A program made the position numbers and the translations under genes. This document shows, piece by piece, positions 52,378 through 60,816 of a DNA stretch of 64,000 nucleotides. The DNA is from SG-bin7 sp964498095 (GTDB lineage: Bacteria; Bdellovibrionota; Bdellovibrionia; Bdellovibrionales; SG-bin7). The notes under the pieces were generated by a model. That model made no database searches, had not been told where the DNA came from, and saw only the letters and a list, made by a program, of their open reading frames with translations. Within the stretch, counting starts at the first letter, position 1. The number at the start of each line of letters is the position of its first letter. Where the stretch lies: positions 71,909 through 135,908 of the forward strand of contig CAZCFY010000012.1 in NCBI GenBank assembly GCA_964498095.1, read 5' to 3'.

Positions 52378-54262
52378 TATTAATTTTAACGAAGAAGAAA
52401 AGGAAATTATCTTCACGATCGCGGAAAAAATTACCGGCACCTGTCAGACCGGTAAATACCGCCGCGGAATTTTAGTTTCCAACGTCGCCAGACGTATTAT
52501 GGCCACGCGATCAGCCGACTTAGAGGCCTATCTCGAGGTTGTTTGGTCAAACCCCGATGAAATGGGCGAGTTTATTTCAGCTCTAACAATTCACACGACT
52601 CACTGGTTTCGCGAGAATAATCACTTTCAAAGATTAGAACAAATTTTAACCCGCGAAGGTTTTAACCTCGATGGTGAAAAATTTAGATTACTTTGCGCCG
52701 CTACCTCTACCGGAGAAGAAGCGTATTCTTTTGGGCTAGTGCTCGAAAACATGCGCCGATTGGTGCCAGGCTTTGAATACGAAATCGTGGCTCGGGACAT
52801 CGACCCCGTTTGTATCGCGAAAGCAAAAAAGGGCATTTATAAAGTTAACGAAGACCTAAAAAAAATCAAAGAAAATTACCGCCGCTTTTTGATGTTCGGT
52901 ACTGGCAAAACCAAAGGTTTTTTTACGATCGATAAAGCAATTAGGGATCGTATTAAATTTGAAGTGCAAAGTTTAACGGATGCGGTCGATGATCAAGTCC
53001 CGGTCTTCGACTGGGTTGTGTGCCGTAACGTACTAATTTATTTTAAGCCCGACGACGTAGAAAAAATCATTCGCAAACTCATGACCCAAGTAAAACCCGC
53101 CGGCACCCTCGTGCTAGGTTCGTCAGAATCCATTGAGCCCAAAAAATATGAGTTGCACTCCGTAGGAAACTCCAGTTACGTTCGCGCCGAAATGCCCAAA
53201 GACGGTAAGAGCAGCAAAAACCGTGTATTGGTTATCGACGACTCCTCAACGATTCGTCTCCGTTTAGCCAAAATTCTTTCGCCCGCATTTAAAGTGGTTT
53301 CGGTTGGTTCTGCGGATGAAGCTACAGATTACTTAAAAATAAATAAAGTTGACGTTATTACTCTGGACTTAAACATGCCAGGTAAGGATGGTTCGACTTG
53401 GTTAATGGAACAACGGCGAATGGGTATGACGACTCCCGTGACAATCGTTTCTGGAGCCTCGCCTTCGGAAGTGCAAAGCGTGTTAACCGCACTGGGTGAT
53501 GGCGCCCAGGACTGTATTGATAAAGCAGAACTGCAGGGCGACACCGACCAGATTATCACTCGCTTAAATGCACTCATTGACGGAAACGTAAATCGCCGAG
53601 CAATAAATCAAAAGCGCCGTGGTCCCAAGGCTTCGTCGAAGGGATTTGTGGTTAAACCCCCTTATCCCGATTTGATTTTAGTTGGCGCTAGTACGGGTGG
53701 CACAGAAACACTTTGTAGCTTACTTAAAAATTTTCATTCTAATTGTCCGCCCGTTGTTGTTGTTCAACACATCCAACCGGGGTTCGCCAAAGGTTTTGCC
53801 GAGCGATTGGCTAGCATTTCGGGACTTACTTTAGGTCAGTCGCGTGATGGTGTTGAGTTATCGAGTCATCATTTGTATATGGCCCATGGAGATTATCACA
53901 TTGGTGTCCGTCAGAAAGATGGAAAATATTTTTTACAGGCGGCAAATAATCCTCCCGTAAATCGCCATCGTCCCAGTGTTGATTTTCTCTTTCAATCCGC
54001 GCAACTCGTTAAAGGAAGTATTTTTGCCGCCATTCTTACGGGAATGGGATCCGACGGCGCAAAAGGTTTGTTAGGCTTAAAACAATTAGGCGCGACAACT
54101 TTCGCGCAAGACGAATCAAGTTGCGTTGTTTTCGGTATGCCGAAAGAAGCCATTAAGTTAGGTGCCGCGAGTTTTGTTGGCGAGCCATATGAGATTCGTC
54201 GAGAGATGGATAAAGTGCTTTTAGATCCAGATGCGCGGGCAAAATCCAAAAAAGCTGCCTAA
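52370..54262 (+). CDS. CheR - receiver - CheB fusion protein
   Basis: 630 residues from a GTG. Residues 1-270: CheR methyltransferase, with THWFREN, the SAM motif AATSTGEEAYS (residues 110-120) and VCRNVLIYF (Cys218). Residues 285-400: receiver domain, with acidic pair at 290-291, phosphoacceptor Asp333 in LDLNMPGKDG and Lys in CIDKAE. Residues 430-630: CheB methylesterase with Ser441 (GASTGG), His467 (VQHIQPG) and Asp562 (GMGSDG). So one chain adds and removes receptor methyl groups. CheA should phosphorylate the receiver. A 76-base spacer follows the receptor gene. Confidence 0.93.
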   Translation: MSTINFNEEEKEIIFTIAEKITGTCQTGKYRRGILVSNVARRIMATRSADLEAYLEVVWSNPDEMGEFISALTIHTTHWFRENNHFQRLEQILTREGFNLDGEKFRLLCAATSTGEEAYSFGLVLENMRRLVPGFEYEIVARDIDPVCIAKAKKGIYKVNEDLKKIKENYRRFLMFGTGKTKGFFTIDKAIRDRIKFEVQSLTDAVDDQVPVFDWVVCRNVLIYFKPDDVEKIIRKLMTQVKPAGTLVLGSSESIEPKKYELHSVGNSSYVRAEMPKDGKSSKNRVLVIDDSSTIRLRLAKILSPAFKVVSVGSADEATDYLKINKVDVITLDLNMPGKDGSTWLMEQRRMGMTTPVTIVSGASPSEVQSVLTALGDGAQDCIDKAELQGDTDQIITRLNALIDGNVNRRAINQKRRGPKASSKGFVVKPPYPDLILVGASTGGTETLCSLLKNFHSNCPPVVVVQHIQPGFAKGFAERLASISGLTLGQSRDGVELSSHHLYMAHGDYHIGVRQKDGKYFLQAANNPPVNRHRPSVDFLFQSAQLVKGSIFAAILTGMGSDGAKGLLGLKQLGATTFAQDESSCVVFGMPKEAIKLGAASFVGEPYEIRREMDKVLLDPDARAKSKKAA

Positions 54263-54321
54263 TCATCCTGCAAAACTAGACTAACATCCCAATTCGTTAG
54301 CCCTTTTCTATTTAAAATGTG

Positions 54322-54350
54322 TTGACAGGCCTAGACATAACTTCAAAAAT
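54322..54350 (+). promoter_or_regulatory. candidate sigma-70 promoter of the porin gene
   Basis: TTGACA (54322-54327), 17 bases, AAAAAT (54345-54350). The -35 is perfect, the -10 matches four of six positions. The start of the transcript would be near 54357, upstream of the long hairpin in the leader. Confidence 0.4.
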
Positions 54351-54377
54351 TTATGGTGTAAGGCATTAAAAAGTAAG

Positions 54378-54420
54378 AGTGTTCCAAGTTTATTTAAGAA
54401 TAAAAATAATTTGGAACACT
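54378..54420 (+). promoter_or_regulatory. long hairpin in the leader of the porin gene
   Basis: AGTGTTCCAA (54378-54387) pairs perfectly with TTGGAACACT (54411-54420); the AT-rich spacer can extend the stem. The Shine-Dalgarno AGGAG (54433-54437) is outside it. Could protect the mRNA, as the ompA leader does in E. coli, or be an operator. Confidence 0.5.
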
Positions 54421-54443
54421 AAGTTTAAATAAAGGAGAGCAAC

Positions 54444-55691
54444 ATGATGAAACATTTTAGAATCGTCGCTGTAGCACTGGCCGCTGTAGGTCTTGTGTCA
54501 ACAGCATACGCCGGAGACATGACGGTCGACGGTAAGGCAAGATTCCGTGGAGAGCAATTAACCGTTGGTTCAAGCGCTCAAGCGGATATTATGTCAATCG
54601 CTACTGAGGTAAATATGAAATGGGCACCAGATCCAAAAGTGTCTGTTTTCTTTCAGCCCAAATTTGTAAAAATTATGGGTCAATCCCCTGCTGGCGGCAC
54701 AACTAGTGACGCAACAATGGGTGTACACCAGGCATATACCAACATAATGCCCACCGAAAAGATTTCTTACCAAATTGGGCGCTTCGAAATGAAATACGGA
54801 GATGAGTTGGTAATTGGTCCGGTAGGATGGTCGATGACTGGCCGTGCTTTCGACGGCTTGCGAGCTCACTGGGTTGCTAACGACATCATTTGGTTAGACG
54901 TATTCTACAATAAAAACGTAGAGACTTCGACATTTGCGGCGACTGGTAACACTGGTCCAACAGCAACAGCTGATACAAACTTTATCGGCCTTTACTTAGG
55001 TGGAAAACCAGGTGGAGCGATAGCAGAAGCAGATCTTTATTACTTAATTCTTCAAGAGAATACTCCATCGGGCACAGGAACAGACAAAGAAGAGGATCGT
55101 GCCACTATGGGTGTTCGCTTAAAAGGTGCAACTGGCCCAGTTGACTACCGAGTTGAGTACACCACTCAGTCTGGTAAAGACTATAAAGGCTTCCAAGCCA
55201 TTGACGGCGATATTAAAGACGCTGATCAAACAAATGCGGAAGTTGGTTTCAAAACTGGGGATACTCGTATCGCTGTCGAATACTTCACTGCGAACAAAAA
55301 CTACGACCAACTTTTCCCTACTGGCCATAAATGGTTAGGTTTTGCGGATCTTTTCGGTCGTCGTAATATCAACGGAATTCGTGCGGGAGTTTCTCATAAG
55401 TTCATGGAGCACATGAGCGTAATGCTTGATTACCATACGTTCAGCAGAACTGATGACACTACTGCCGTTTATAAACTTGATGGCTCTACTGCATGGGGTG
55501 CTAACACTGGTAGTTCAAAAGACATCGGTACAGAAATCGACTTAACATTAGTTTGCAGCAAAATCAAAAATTTGACTTGGCAAGCTGGTTACTCAATCTT
55601 TAGTGCTGGCGACTATGGTAAAGCTAACATCACTGGTACTACGGAAACTAATGCATCTTTCGGTTATTTAATGGCTACAACTACTTTCTAA
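54444..55691 (+). CDS. outer-membrane porin (alginate-export/AlgE-like)
   Basis: 415 residues. Signal peptide ends ...VSTAYA near residue 23 (a second ATG at 54447 is equally good). Beta-rich, with the family-like blocks DGKARFRGEQL, ISYQIGRFEMKYGDELVIG, WSMTGRAFDGLRAHW and MSVMLDYHTFSR, ending in Phe as barrels do. Likely an 18-stranded channel for small anionic or sugar solutes; alginate need not be the substrate. Strong site, promoter candidate, long leader hairpin and terminator suggest an abundant protein. Confidence 0.85.
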   Translation: MMKHFRIVAVALAAVGLVSTAYAGDMTVDGKARFRGEQLTVGSSAQADIMSIATEVNMKWAPDPKVSVFFQPKFVKIMGQSPAGGTTSDATMGVHQAYTNIMPTEKISYQIGRFEMKYGDELVIGPVGWSMTGRAFDGLRAHWVANDIIWLDVFYNKNVETSTFAATGNTGPTATADTNFIGLYLGGKPGGAIAEADLYYLILQENTPSGTGTDKEEDRATMGVRLKGATGPVDYRVEYTTQSGKDYKGFQAIDGDIKDADQTNAEVGFKTGDTRIAVEYFTANKNYDQLFPTGHKWLGFADLFGRRNINGIRAGVSHKFMEHMSVMLDYHTFSRTDDTTAVYKLDGSTAWGANTGSSKDIGTEIDLTLVCSKIKNLTWQAGYSIFSAGDYGKANITGTTETNASFGYLMATTTF

Positions 55692-55717
55692 TTTAGAAAA
55701 TTTAGTTAAGTCGCAAG

Positions 55718-55748
55718 AAAGGCAGCTCCCCACGGGCTGCCTTTTTTG
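55718..55748 (+). terminator. rho-independent terminator of the porin gene
   Basis: AAGGCAGC (55719-55726), nine-base loop, GCTGCCTT, then six T. Starts about 28 bases after the porin stop. Confidence 0.93.
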
Positions 55749-55849
55749 TTTTTGGGGTGGCGCCGTTGGGTCGGGGAGGGACTCTTCGGGAGGGATTGGG
55801 GACGTCGGCACGCTGTGCCGATGGCAAACATTCTGCCAGAAGCGTACCC

Positions 55850-56119
55850 CTAAGCGGAAGGGCCATCTTGTAATCTTCTGACTGCGGTAACAATTCTTTG
55901 GCTTTGCACTCGGGTAAAACGCATATAACTGCTTTCGCAGAAGCCGCGAAGAGATTTGCAGCCGTACCAAACATAAAACCCTTTCTTATCGATCTCCTTT
56001 AGAGCTAAAACCATCTTCAACTCCAATGCGTGAATTTGCGCGGCTAAATCGGTTACCGAGCGTAAAGTATCGCGCAAAAATTTTGGTTCATATTCCTTTA
56101 ACGGATAGTGGCGGTGCAT
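55850..56119 (-). pseudogene. N-terminal remnant of an HNH-endonuclease-like (DUF222-type) gene
   Basis: 89 codons from an ATG with a good site (GGGGAG). The product is helical: LRDTLRSVTDLAAQIHALEL, ALKEIDKKGFYVWYGCKSLRGFC, and RVQSQRIVTAVRR. This resembles the N-terminal helical domain of the HNH endonucleases found in many copies in Bdellovibrio-like genomes, about 300 residues when complete. Here the frame stops after that domain and no nuclease domain follows in any minus-strand frame. It could be a pseudogene or a retained small DNA-binding-like protein. Confidence 0.55.
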
Positions 56120-56259
56120 AGGACTCCCCTCTTAAATTCGATAAGCGGGCAACAAAAAACCTTACCCTTTATATTTTTAACAAACCTAACTTCGATTCGA
56201 CCGTGCATTTTTTAGACCGGCCTTGCGGCTCACTCGAAAGTCTGCTACTTCCACAAGCC

Positions 56260-57264
56260 ATGACCAGCCAGGAACTACTAGGCCATCTTAAAAAAAATCC
56301 TTATGTACTCGCGCCGATGGCGGGGATTACGGATAGTCCGTTTCGCCGCTTTATGCGGGAGATGGGTGCGGGGATTGTGATTTCAGAATTGGTTTCGGCG
56401 CAGGGGCTAAAATACAATTCGCAAAAAACCAAGGACCTTATGCGTTTTGATGAACGCGAAAGACCCGTCGGTATTCAACTCTTTGGCGAGTGCGGTGATG
56501 TGATTGGTGAGGCCGCAAAATACGTCCAGGACCAAGGTGCGGATTTTGTTGATCTCAATTTCGGTTGCCCGGTCAGCAAAGTAGTAAAAAAGGGTGCCGG
56601 CGCCGCCGCAACACGTGACCTTACGGCTTTTGGTGACCTTCTTCGTAAAGTGCGGAAATCAATAACCACACCTCTCACCATAAAAATTCGCACGGGTTGG
56701 GACGAGAGCTCCCGCAACGCGCTCGAGGTTGTAAAGGTAGCCCATAATGAGGGTGTAACTTGGGTAGCCATTCACGGCCGAACCCGCGCGCAAGGATATG
56801 CTGGACTTTCGGATTGGGAATTTATCGGCGAAGTAAAAAGCCAGTCGCCGCTACCGATTATTGGTAACGGCGATATTCTTTCGGGAGCGCAAGCAAGACA
56901 GCGTCTAAAAGAATCGAGTTGCGATGGTGTGATGATTGGCCGTGGTTGTTTGAAAGATCCTCATATTTTTCGCATAGCTAATCAACACGACTTAGGTGAT
57001 GAGAAGATGAATCAACTTATCAACAAACTTGGCGGCTACATTATGGAAAACGCCATTGGTAATTATCCAAAAATACAATTACGAAAATTTGCCATGTGGT
57101 ATTCCTATGGCTTGCCGGAAGCCTCAAACTTTCGTCGCGATTTATTTTCCGAAAATGACGTGGACCGCTTAAAGAGCCTCATTGAATCTTATTTTTTAAA
57201 AGTGCAAAATCATAATAAGGTTATCCAAGGACAGGATAATTTTCTTATGGGGGGCCATGGCTAA
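56260..57264 (+). CDS. tRNA-dihydrouridine synthase (DusB-like)
   Basis: 334 residues from the ATG at 56260; a GTG at 56203 is possible but adds an atypical leader, and neither has a clear Shine-Dalgarno. FMN enzyme reducing uridine in tRNA with NADPH. Seen: LAPMAGITDSPFRRFMREMGAG, catalytic Cys in VDLNFGCPVSKVVKKGAGAA, IKIRTGWDESS, IHGRTRAQGYAG, and VMIGRGCLKDPHIF. Overlaps the ABC gene by eight bases. Confidence 0.93.
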   Translation: MTSQELLGHLKKNPYVLAPMAGITDSPFRRFMREMGAGIVISELVSAQGLKYNSQKTKDLMRFDERERPVGIQLFGECGDVIGEAAKYVQDQGADFVDLNFGCPVSKVVKKGAGAAATRDLTAFGDLLRKVRKSITTPLTIKIRTGWDESSRNALEVVKVAHNEGVTWVAIHGRTRAQGYAGLSDWEFIGEVKSQSPLPIIGNGDILSGAQARQRLKESSCDGVMIGRGCLKDPHIFRIANQHDLGDEKMNQLINKLGGYIMENAIGNYPKIQLRKFAMWYSYGLPEASNFRRDLFSENDVDRLKSLIESYFLKVQNHNKVIQGQDNFLMGGHG

Positions 57265-58216
57265 ACTCATTGGACGAGATAAAGCGCTCGTAGAGTTCCG
57301 CGGAGTTTATAAACAAAATGCTAATGACGCTGACCTTCGCGATGCCACCTTTGTCTTTGCGCAGGGTTCAAGTTACGGCATTTTAGGCGGAAAGCACTCA
57401 GGCGTTTTTAATGTTTTAAGGTTAATTTACTGCTCGTCTCTGCCTGACCGTGGCGAGGTCGAGGTCCTTGGCCTTGATACACGCAAACAAAGTATAAAAA
57501 TAAAAAGTCTTGTTGGAATAGTTCCGCGCTTTGATGCTTTGGAGTCGGATCTTACGGTTTATGATCAGTTGATGATATTCGGGCGTTTTTACGACCTATC
57601 CAAGCCGGCTTTACGTAACCGCATTCGCGATTTGATGCAGCAGTTAGAGCTGGCCGATTGTGAAGGCCAAGTTATTCGCCGCCTTTCGGCGTTTCAAAAA
57701 AAGAAAGTGGCTTTGGCCAAAGCTTTGATTCACAAACCTAAGATATTAGTTTTGGATGAACTTGGTCACGGCTTAACTTTAAACGAAAAAAACTGGTTAA
57801 ACGATCAACTATTTTCGCTTAAGAAAGAAGGGGCAGACTTAATTTTGGGTTCGGCTGACCCCTTCGAGATTGAAGAACTTTGTGAGTATTCGATCATGTT
57901 TCATCGGGGTCAGATGGTGGCTGAAGGGCATCCGCAAGTGCTTCTGGATAAACTCATTGGTTCGCACGTCGTGGACTTTGAATGCGCTAATGGCGAAGTA
58001 GAATATTATTTCAATAAACTAAATAACGACTACGAAGTGCACGTCGCGGGAAGCCGGCTGCGGGTTTATCTAAAAACCAATCAAGACGTCCGACAGCTGC
58101 AAAATCAAATTTCCAGTGATCACATGTTAACGCGTCGGCCAAACTTGGAAGACGTGTACTTTAAGACCACGGGACACTTGTTGGAGAACAGATGGCGCAA
58201 CAGTTTATCCCTCTAG
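57257..58216 (+). CDS. NodI-like ABC ATPase with degenerate motifs
   Basis: 319 residues in the frame of an ABC-2 nucleotide-binding subunit, but key positions are changed. Walker A is YGILGGKHSGVFNVLRLI, so the Lys-Thr of GPNGAGKTT is Val50-Phe51. The signature is LSAFQKKK (143-150) in place of LSGGMxxR. The H-loop His position (GSADPFEIEE) is Ala/Asp at 200-201 and the D-loop reads HGLTL. Walker B keeps LVLDE (Asp167, Glu168). It probably cannot hydrolyse ATP. The frame is intact and coupled to the permease, so it is not a plain pseudogene. Confidence 0.8.
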   Translation: MAKLIGRDKALVEFRGVYKQNANDADLRDATFVFAQGSSYGILGGKHSGVFNVLRLIYCSSLPDRGEVEVLGLDTRKQSIKIKSLVGIVPRFDALESDLTVYDQLMIFGRFYDLSKPALRNRIRDLMQQLELADCEGQVIRRLSAFQKKKVALAKALIHKPKILVLDELGHGLTLNEKNWLNDQLFSLKKEGADLILGSADPFEIEELCEYSIMFHRGQMVAEGHPQVLLDKLIGSHVVDFECANGEVEYYFNKLNNDYEVHVAGSRLRVYLKTNQDVRQLQNQISSDHMLTRRPNLEDVYFKTTGHLLENRWRNSLSL

Positions 58217-59007
58217 TTAAAACAATTTCATTCTGGCCGCGCGTAAGACGGGGGGCCTTTCACGTCTTAGGTCATAACTATGCGGTTTTTCGTCAAGCTC
58301 TGATTCAGAATCTATTTTGGATCGGCATAGAACCATTAATTTATTTGTATGCGGTTGGCTTTGGCATTGGGAAGCTTGTTCCCGAAATTCAGGGAGTCAG
58401 CTACTTTGATTATTTTTTCCCAGGCCTCATCGCTATTACCGCCATGATTGTTACAAGTTACGAAACAACCCACGGCACTTACAACCGGGCGCATTTCGAA
58501 AAAACATTTTCATCATTATACTTGGCGCCTATCACCGGAACCGATCTTTTCCTTGGCGAGATATTGTGGGGTACGCTAAAGGGTCTTTTAAGCACTTTGA
58601 TTGTTTTAACGGTATTGTTCCTTTTGGGCAAAATAAGTTTACTAAAAGCGGGAATTTTGTTTGCGGCAAGTGGGCTGATATGTTGGTTTTTCTCATCGTT
58701 GGGTCTGCTCATCAACTCGTTCGTGCGCACCAGTGAGTCTTTTATTTTGTATCAGGCAGGAGTTTTGGTGCCGATGGCGATGCTGGGTGGCGCTTACTTT
58801 CCGCTAGAATATTTACCCGAAATTATCCAGTATCTCATGAAAATGTTGCCGGTAACCCATGCGGTAACTTTGCTGCGCGATTTAAGCATGGGGATTTACG
58901 GCGTCGGCAGTATCATTGCATGTAGCTATTTCTTGATAATTGGTTTTTTAGTTACAAATTTGGCGCTCGTTCGTCACGAAGAGAAGCTTGCGCATATTTT
59001 AGATTAA
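58192..59007 (+). CDS. ABC-2 type permease (NodJ-like)
   Basis: 271 residues with six membrane helices. Family features: ALIQNLFWIGIEPLIYLYAVGFGIG near residue 36, ISYFDYFFPGL, TYNRAHFEKTFSSLYLAPIT (cytoplasmic loop) and GGAYFPLEYLPE near 205. It would move a lipid-linked or amphipathic substrate across the inner membrane with its ATPase partner, which overlaps it by 25 bases. Its last nine bases overlap the epimerase gene on the other strand. Confidence 0.88.
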   Translation: MAQQFIPLVKTISFWPRVRRGAFHVLGHNYAVFRQALIQNLFWIGIEPLIYLYAVGFGIGKLVPEIQGVSYFDYFFPGLIAITAMIVTSYETTHGTYNRAHFEKTFSSLYLAPITGTDLFLGEILWGTLKGLLSTLIVLTVLFLLGKISLLKAGILFAASGLICWFFSSLGLLINSFVRTSESFILYQAGVLVPMAMLGGAYFPLEYLPEIIQYLMKMLPVTHAVTLLRDLSMGIYGVGSIIACSYFLIIGFLVTNLALVRHEEKLAHILD

Positions 59008-59982
59008 GCCATTGTCTCTGCACCAACGGATACTGTTTTCGATAGCTGTATCCGAAGGCCGCGGCTTAAAACCCAATTCCAATTTGGCTTTTTCGTTCGT
59101 GAACCAATGATAAAGGCGCGCGGTCCACGCCGTTTCGCTATTTATCGGTGCCTTAAGTCCGAATTTAATGAGTTGATCGCCAAGTTTTCCAAGTGCCGCG
59201 AGAGCAGGGTTGGGCAGAAAAATCTTAGGGGGTTTCACGCCGGCGTAAAAAGCGATGCGTTCAAACAGGTGTTTAATAAGAATATTATCGCCGCTTAAAA
59301 TATAGCGTTCGCCATTTCTTCCTACCTGCCAGGCGCTCATGATTCCATCAATGACGTCCTCAACGGCTACGACATTAGCGCCGCCAGCGGTATAAAAAGG
59401 AAATTTTCCTTTCGCCACCTTTAACTGTGTTCCGCGGCTTCCCTTTTTTGCGTCACCAGCGCCATAAATCGTGGCGGGATTTAGGATTACGGATTTAAAA
59501 TCTTGCCGTTTGGTCGCTCGTACGACCAAATTTTCCGCGACGTGTTTGGTATCAAAATACCCTAAGCGCAAATGGCGAATATTATAGGGCGATGTTTCAT
59601 CGAGAATTTCTGATTCAGTAAAACTCGCGCCAATGGCAGAGACAGAGCTTACATAGACCAATTGCGCGACTTGATTTTTTTTGCAGGCGTAGATGACGTT
59701 ACACGTGCCGCCTACATTTACATTTATCATTTTTTGGCGCTCGAAAGGATTGTAAGCAACAAGACCAGCCAGATGGAAAACAGTGTTAATTCCGCGGAAT
59801 GCCTCGCCGCAACTTTGCCGGTCGGTAACATCACCAAATATTTGCTTGCACTTTAGTCCGTCTAGAGCGGACAGATCACTTGATTTACGAACAAGGACTG
59901 AAACTTCATGACCATCTTGAAGAAGCCTGCGAGTCAGCCAAGATCCTAAAAATCCATTCGCGCCTGTAACCAAGACCTTCAA
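58999..59982 (-). CDS. NAD-dependent epimerase/dehydratase (extended SDR)
   Basis: 327 residues. NAD(P) site VTGANGFLGSWL at the N-terminus, catalytic Tyr-Lys in GYFDTK (usual YxxxK), Ser in VYVSSVSAI, NPATIYGAGD. It is closest in layout to HpnA/dihydroflavonol-reductase-like enzymes that reduce sugar- or terpenoid-linked ketones. ATG start; convergent with the permease. Next to an ABC-2 pair it may make part of the exported molecule, but this is not shown. Confidence 0.88.
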   Translation of the reverse strand: MKVLVTGANGFLGSWLTRRLLQDGHEVSVLVRKSSDLSALDGLKCKQIFGDVTDRQSCGEAFRGINTVFHLAGLVAYNPFERQKMINVNVGGTCNVIYACKKNQVAQLVYVSSVSAIGASFTESEILDETSPYNIRHLRLGYFDTKHVAENLVVRATKRQDFKSVILNPATIYGAGDAKKGSRGTQLKVAKGKFPFYTAGGANVVAVEDVIDGIMSAWQVGRNGERYILSGDNILIKHLFERIAFYAGVKPPKIFLPNPALAALGKLGDQLIKFGLKAPINSETAWTARLYHWFTNEKAKLELGFKPRPSDTAIENSIRWCRDNGLI

Positions 59983-60069
59983 CCGGAATTCCCCTTTTTA
60001 AGTCTGTAACTACAATGACAGGATAGCAAAAAATCAATATCCTTTAAAGGAGATAGTGGGGATAACTCC

Positions 60070-60816
60070 GTGGATAGAATCGCGATATTAGGCGTATTTG
60101 TCGGAATTTTTGGAATTCTCGCCGGCCAAATGATAGAAGGCGGAAGCGTTTGGTCTCTCGTCGTACTTCCGGCGGCATTTATTGTTTTTCTTGGAACCGC
60201 AGGCGCTGTTCTTGTTAGCGCTACGCGTGCCGATATCGTCCGCGGCCTAAGGCTTTTGCGCTTGGCCTTCTTCGAAAGCGAGTTGCCGAGTGCGTCGGTG
60301 GTGGCCAAAGAAATAACCGACGCCGCGATAACGGCCCGGAAGGAATCCATACTTGCCCTCGAAAAGAAGCTAAGTTCATTTTCTCACCCTTTTATGCGCA
60401 ATGTTTTTAAATTTGTCGTCGATGGTGTAGATCCCGCCACGATACGCGATACTTTTGAAAACGAAATACTTCTCGACGAAGAAGAGAAACTTGCCGGCGC
60501 AAAAATTTGGACGGATGCCGGCGGCTATGCGCCGACAATTGGGATTCTCGGCGCGGTATTGGGTTTGATTCATGTTATGGAAAACCTAAGCGATACCTCT
60601 AAGCTCGGCGCCGGAATTGCCACGGCGTTTGTCGCTACCGTTTACGGGGTGGGAAGCGCCAACTTAATTTTTATTCCCATCGGTAACCGCATAAAAAGAA
60701 AAGTGCGCCAAGAAATCATGATCAAAGAACTTATACTTCACGGCGCGATCGGAATCGTTAGCGGGCATACGCCTTACGTCATCCAAGAAAAGGTTGGTTC
60801 TTTTGTCGACGCTTAG
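60070..60816 (+). CDS. motA: flagellar stator protein MotA
   Basis: 248 residues from a GTG (GGGG eight bases before). Four membrane helices: two near the N-terminus (LGVFVGIFGILAGQMI, VLPAAFIVFLGTAGAV) and two later (APTIGILGAVLGLIHVMENL with the conserved Pro, and GIATAFVATVYGVGSANLIF). The cytoplasmic loop with charged residues contacts FliG. MotA5MotB2 conducts ions that drive rotation. Overlaps motB by 23 bases. Confidence 0.93.
   Translation: MDRIAILGVFVGIFGILAGQMIEGGSVWSLVVLPAAFIVFLGTAGAVLVSATRADIVRGLRLLRLAFFESELPSASVVAKEITDAAITARKESILALEKKLSSFSHPFMRNVFKFVVDGVDPATIRDTFENEILLDEEEKLAGAKIWTDAGGYAPTIGILGAVLGLIHVMENLSDTSKLGAGIATAFVATVYGVGSANLIFIPIGNRIKRKVRQEIMIKELILHGAIGIVSGHTPYVIQEKVGSFVDA

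Larger units (their letters stand above)
55692..56259. other. 568-bp region with a terminator, GC-rich inverted repeat and a gene remnant
   Basis: Apart from the terminator (55718-55748) and the remnant ORF (55850-56119) nothing codes. At 55805-55821 a perfect 7-bp inverted repeat (TCGGCAC, GCT, GTGCCGA) lies in GC-rich sequence with repeated GGGAGGGA words (55775-55800). The composition is unlike the neighbouring genes and may mark an old insertion. Confidence 0.5.

Noticed and set aside
55668..55974. Two further minus-strand frames under the HNH remnant
   Set aside because: They pass through the porin terminator and GC-rich patch, have no ribosome site, and no recognisable sequence.
57257..58216. 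Frameshifted or broken ABC ATPase gene
   Set aside because: The frame is continuous and full length; changes are at motif residues only, so it was recorded as a degenerate but intact gene.
59983..60069. FliA-like promoter before motA
   Set aside because: The best match (TAAGTCTG with a GGATAG) agrees at about half of positions and has poor spacing.
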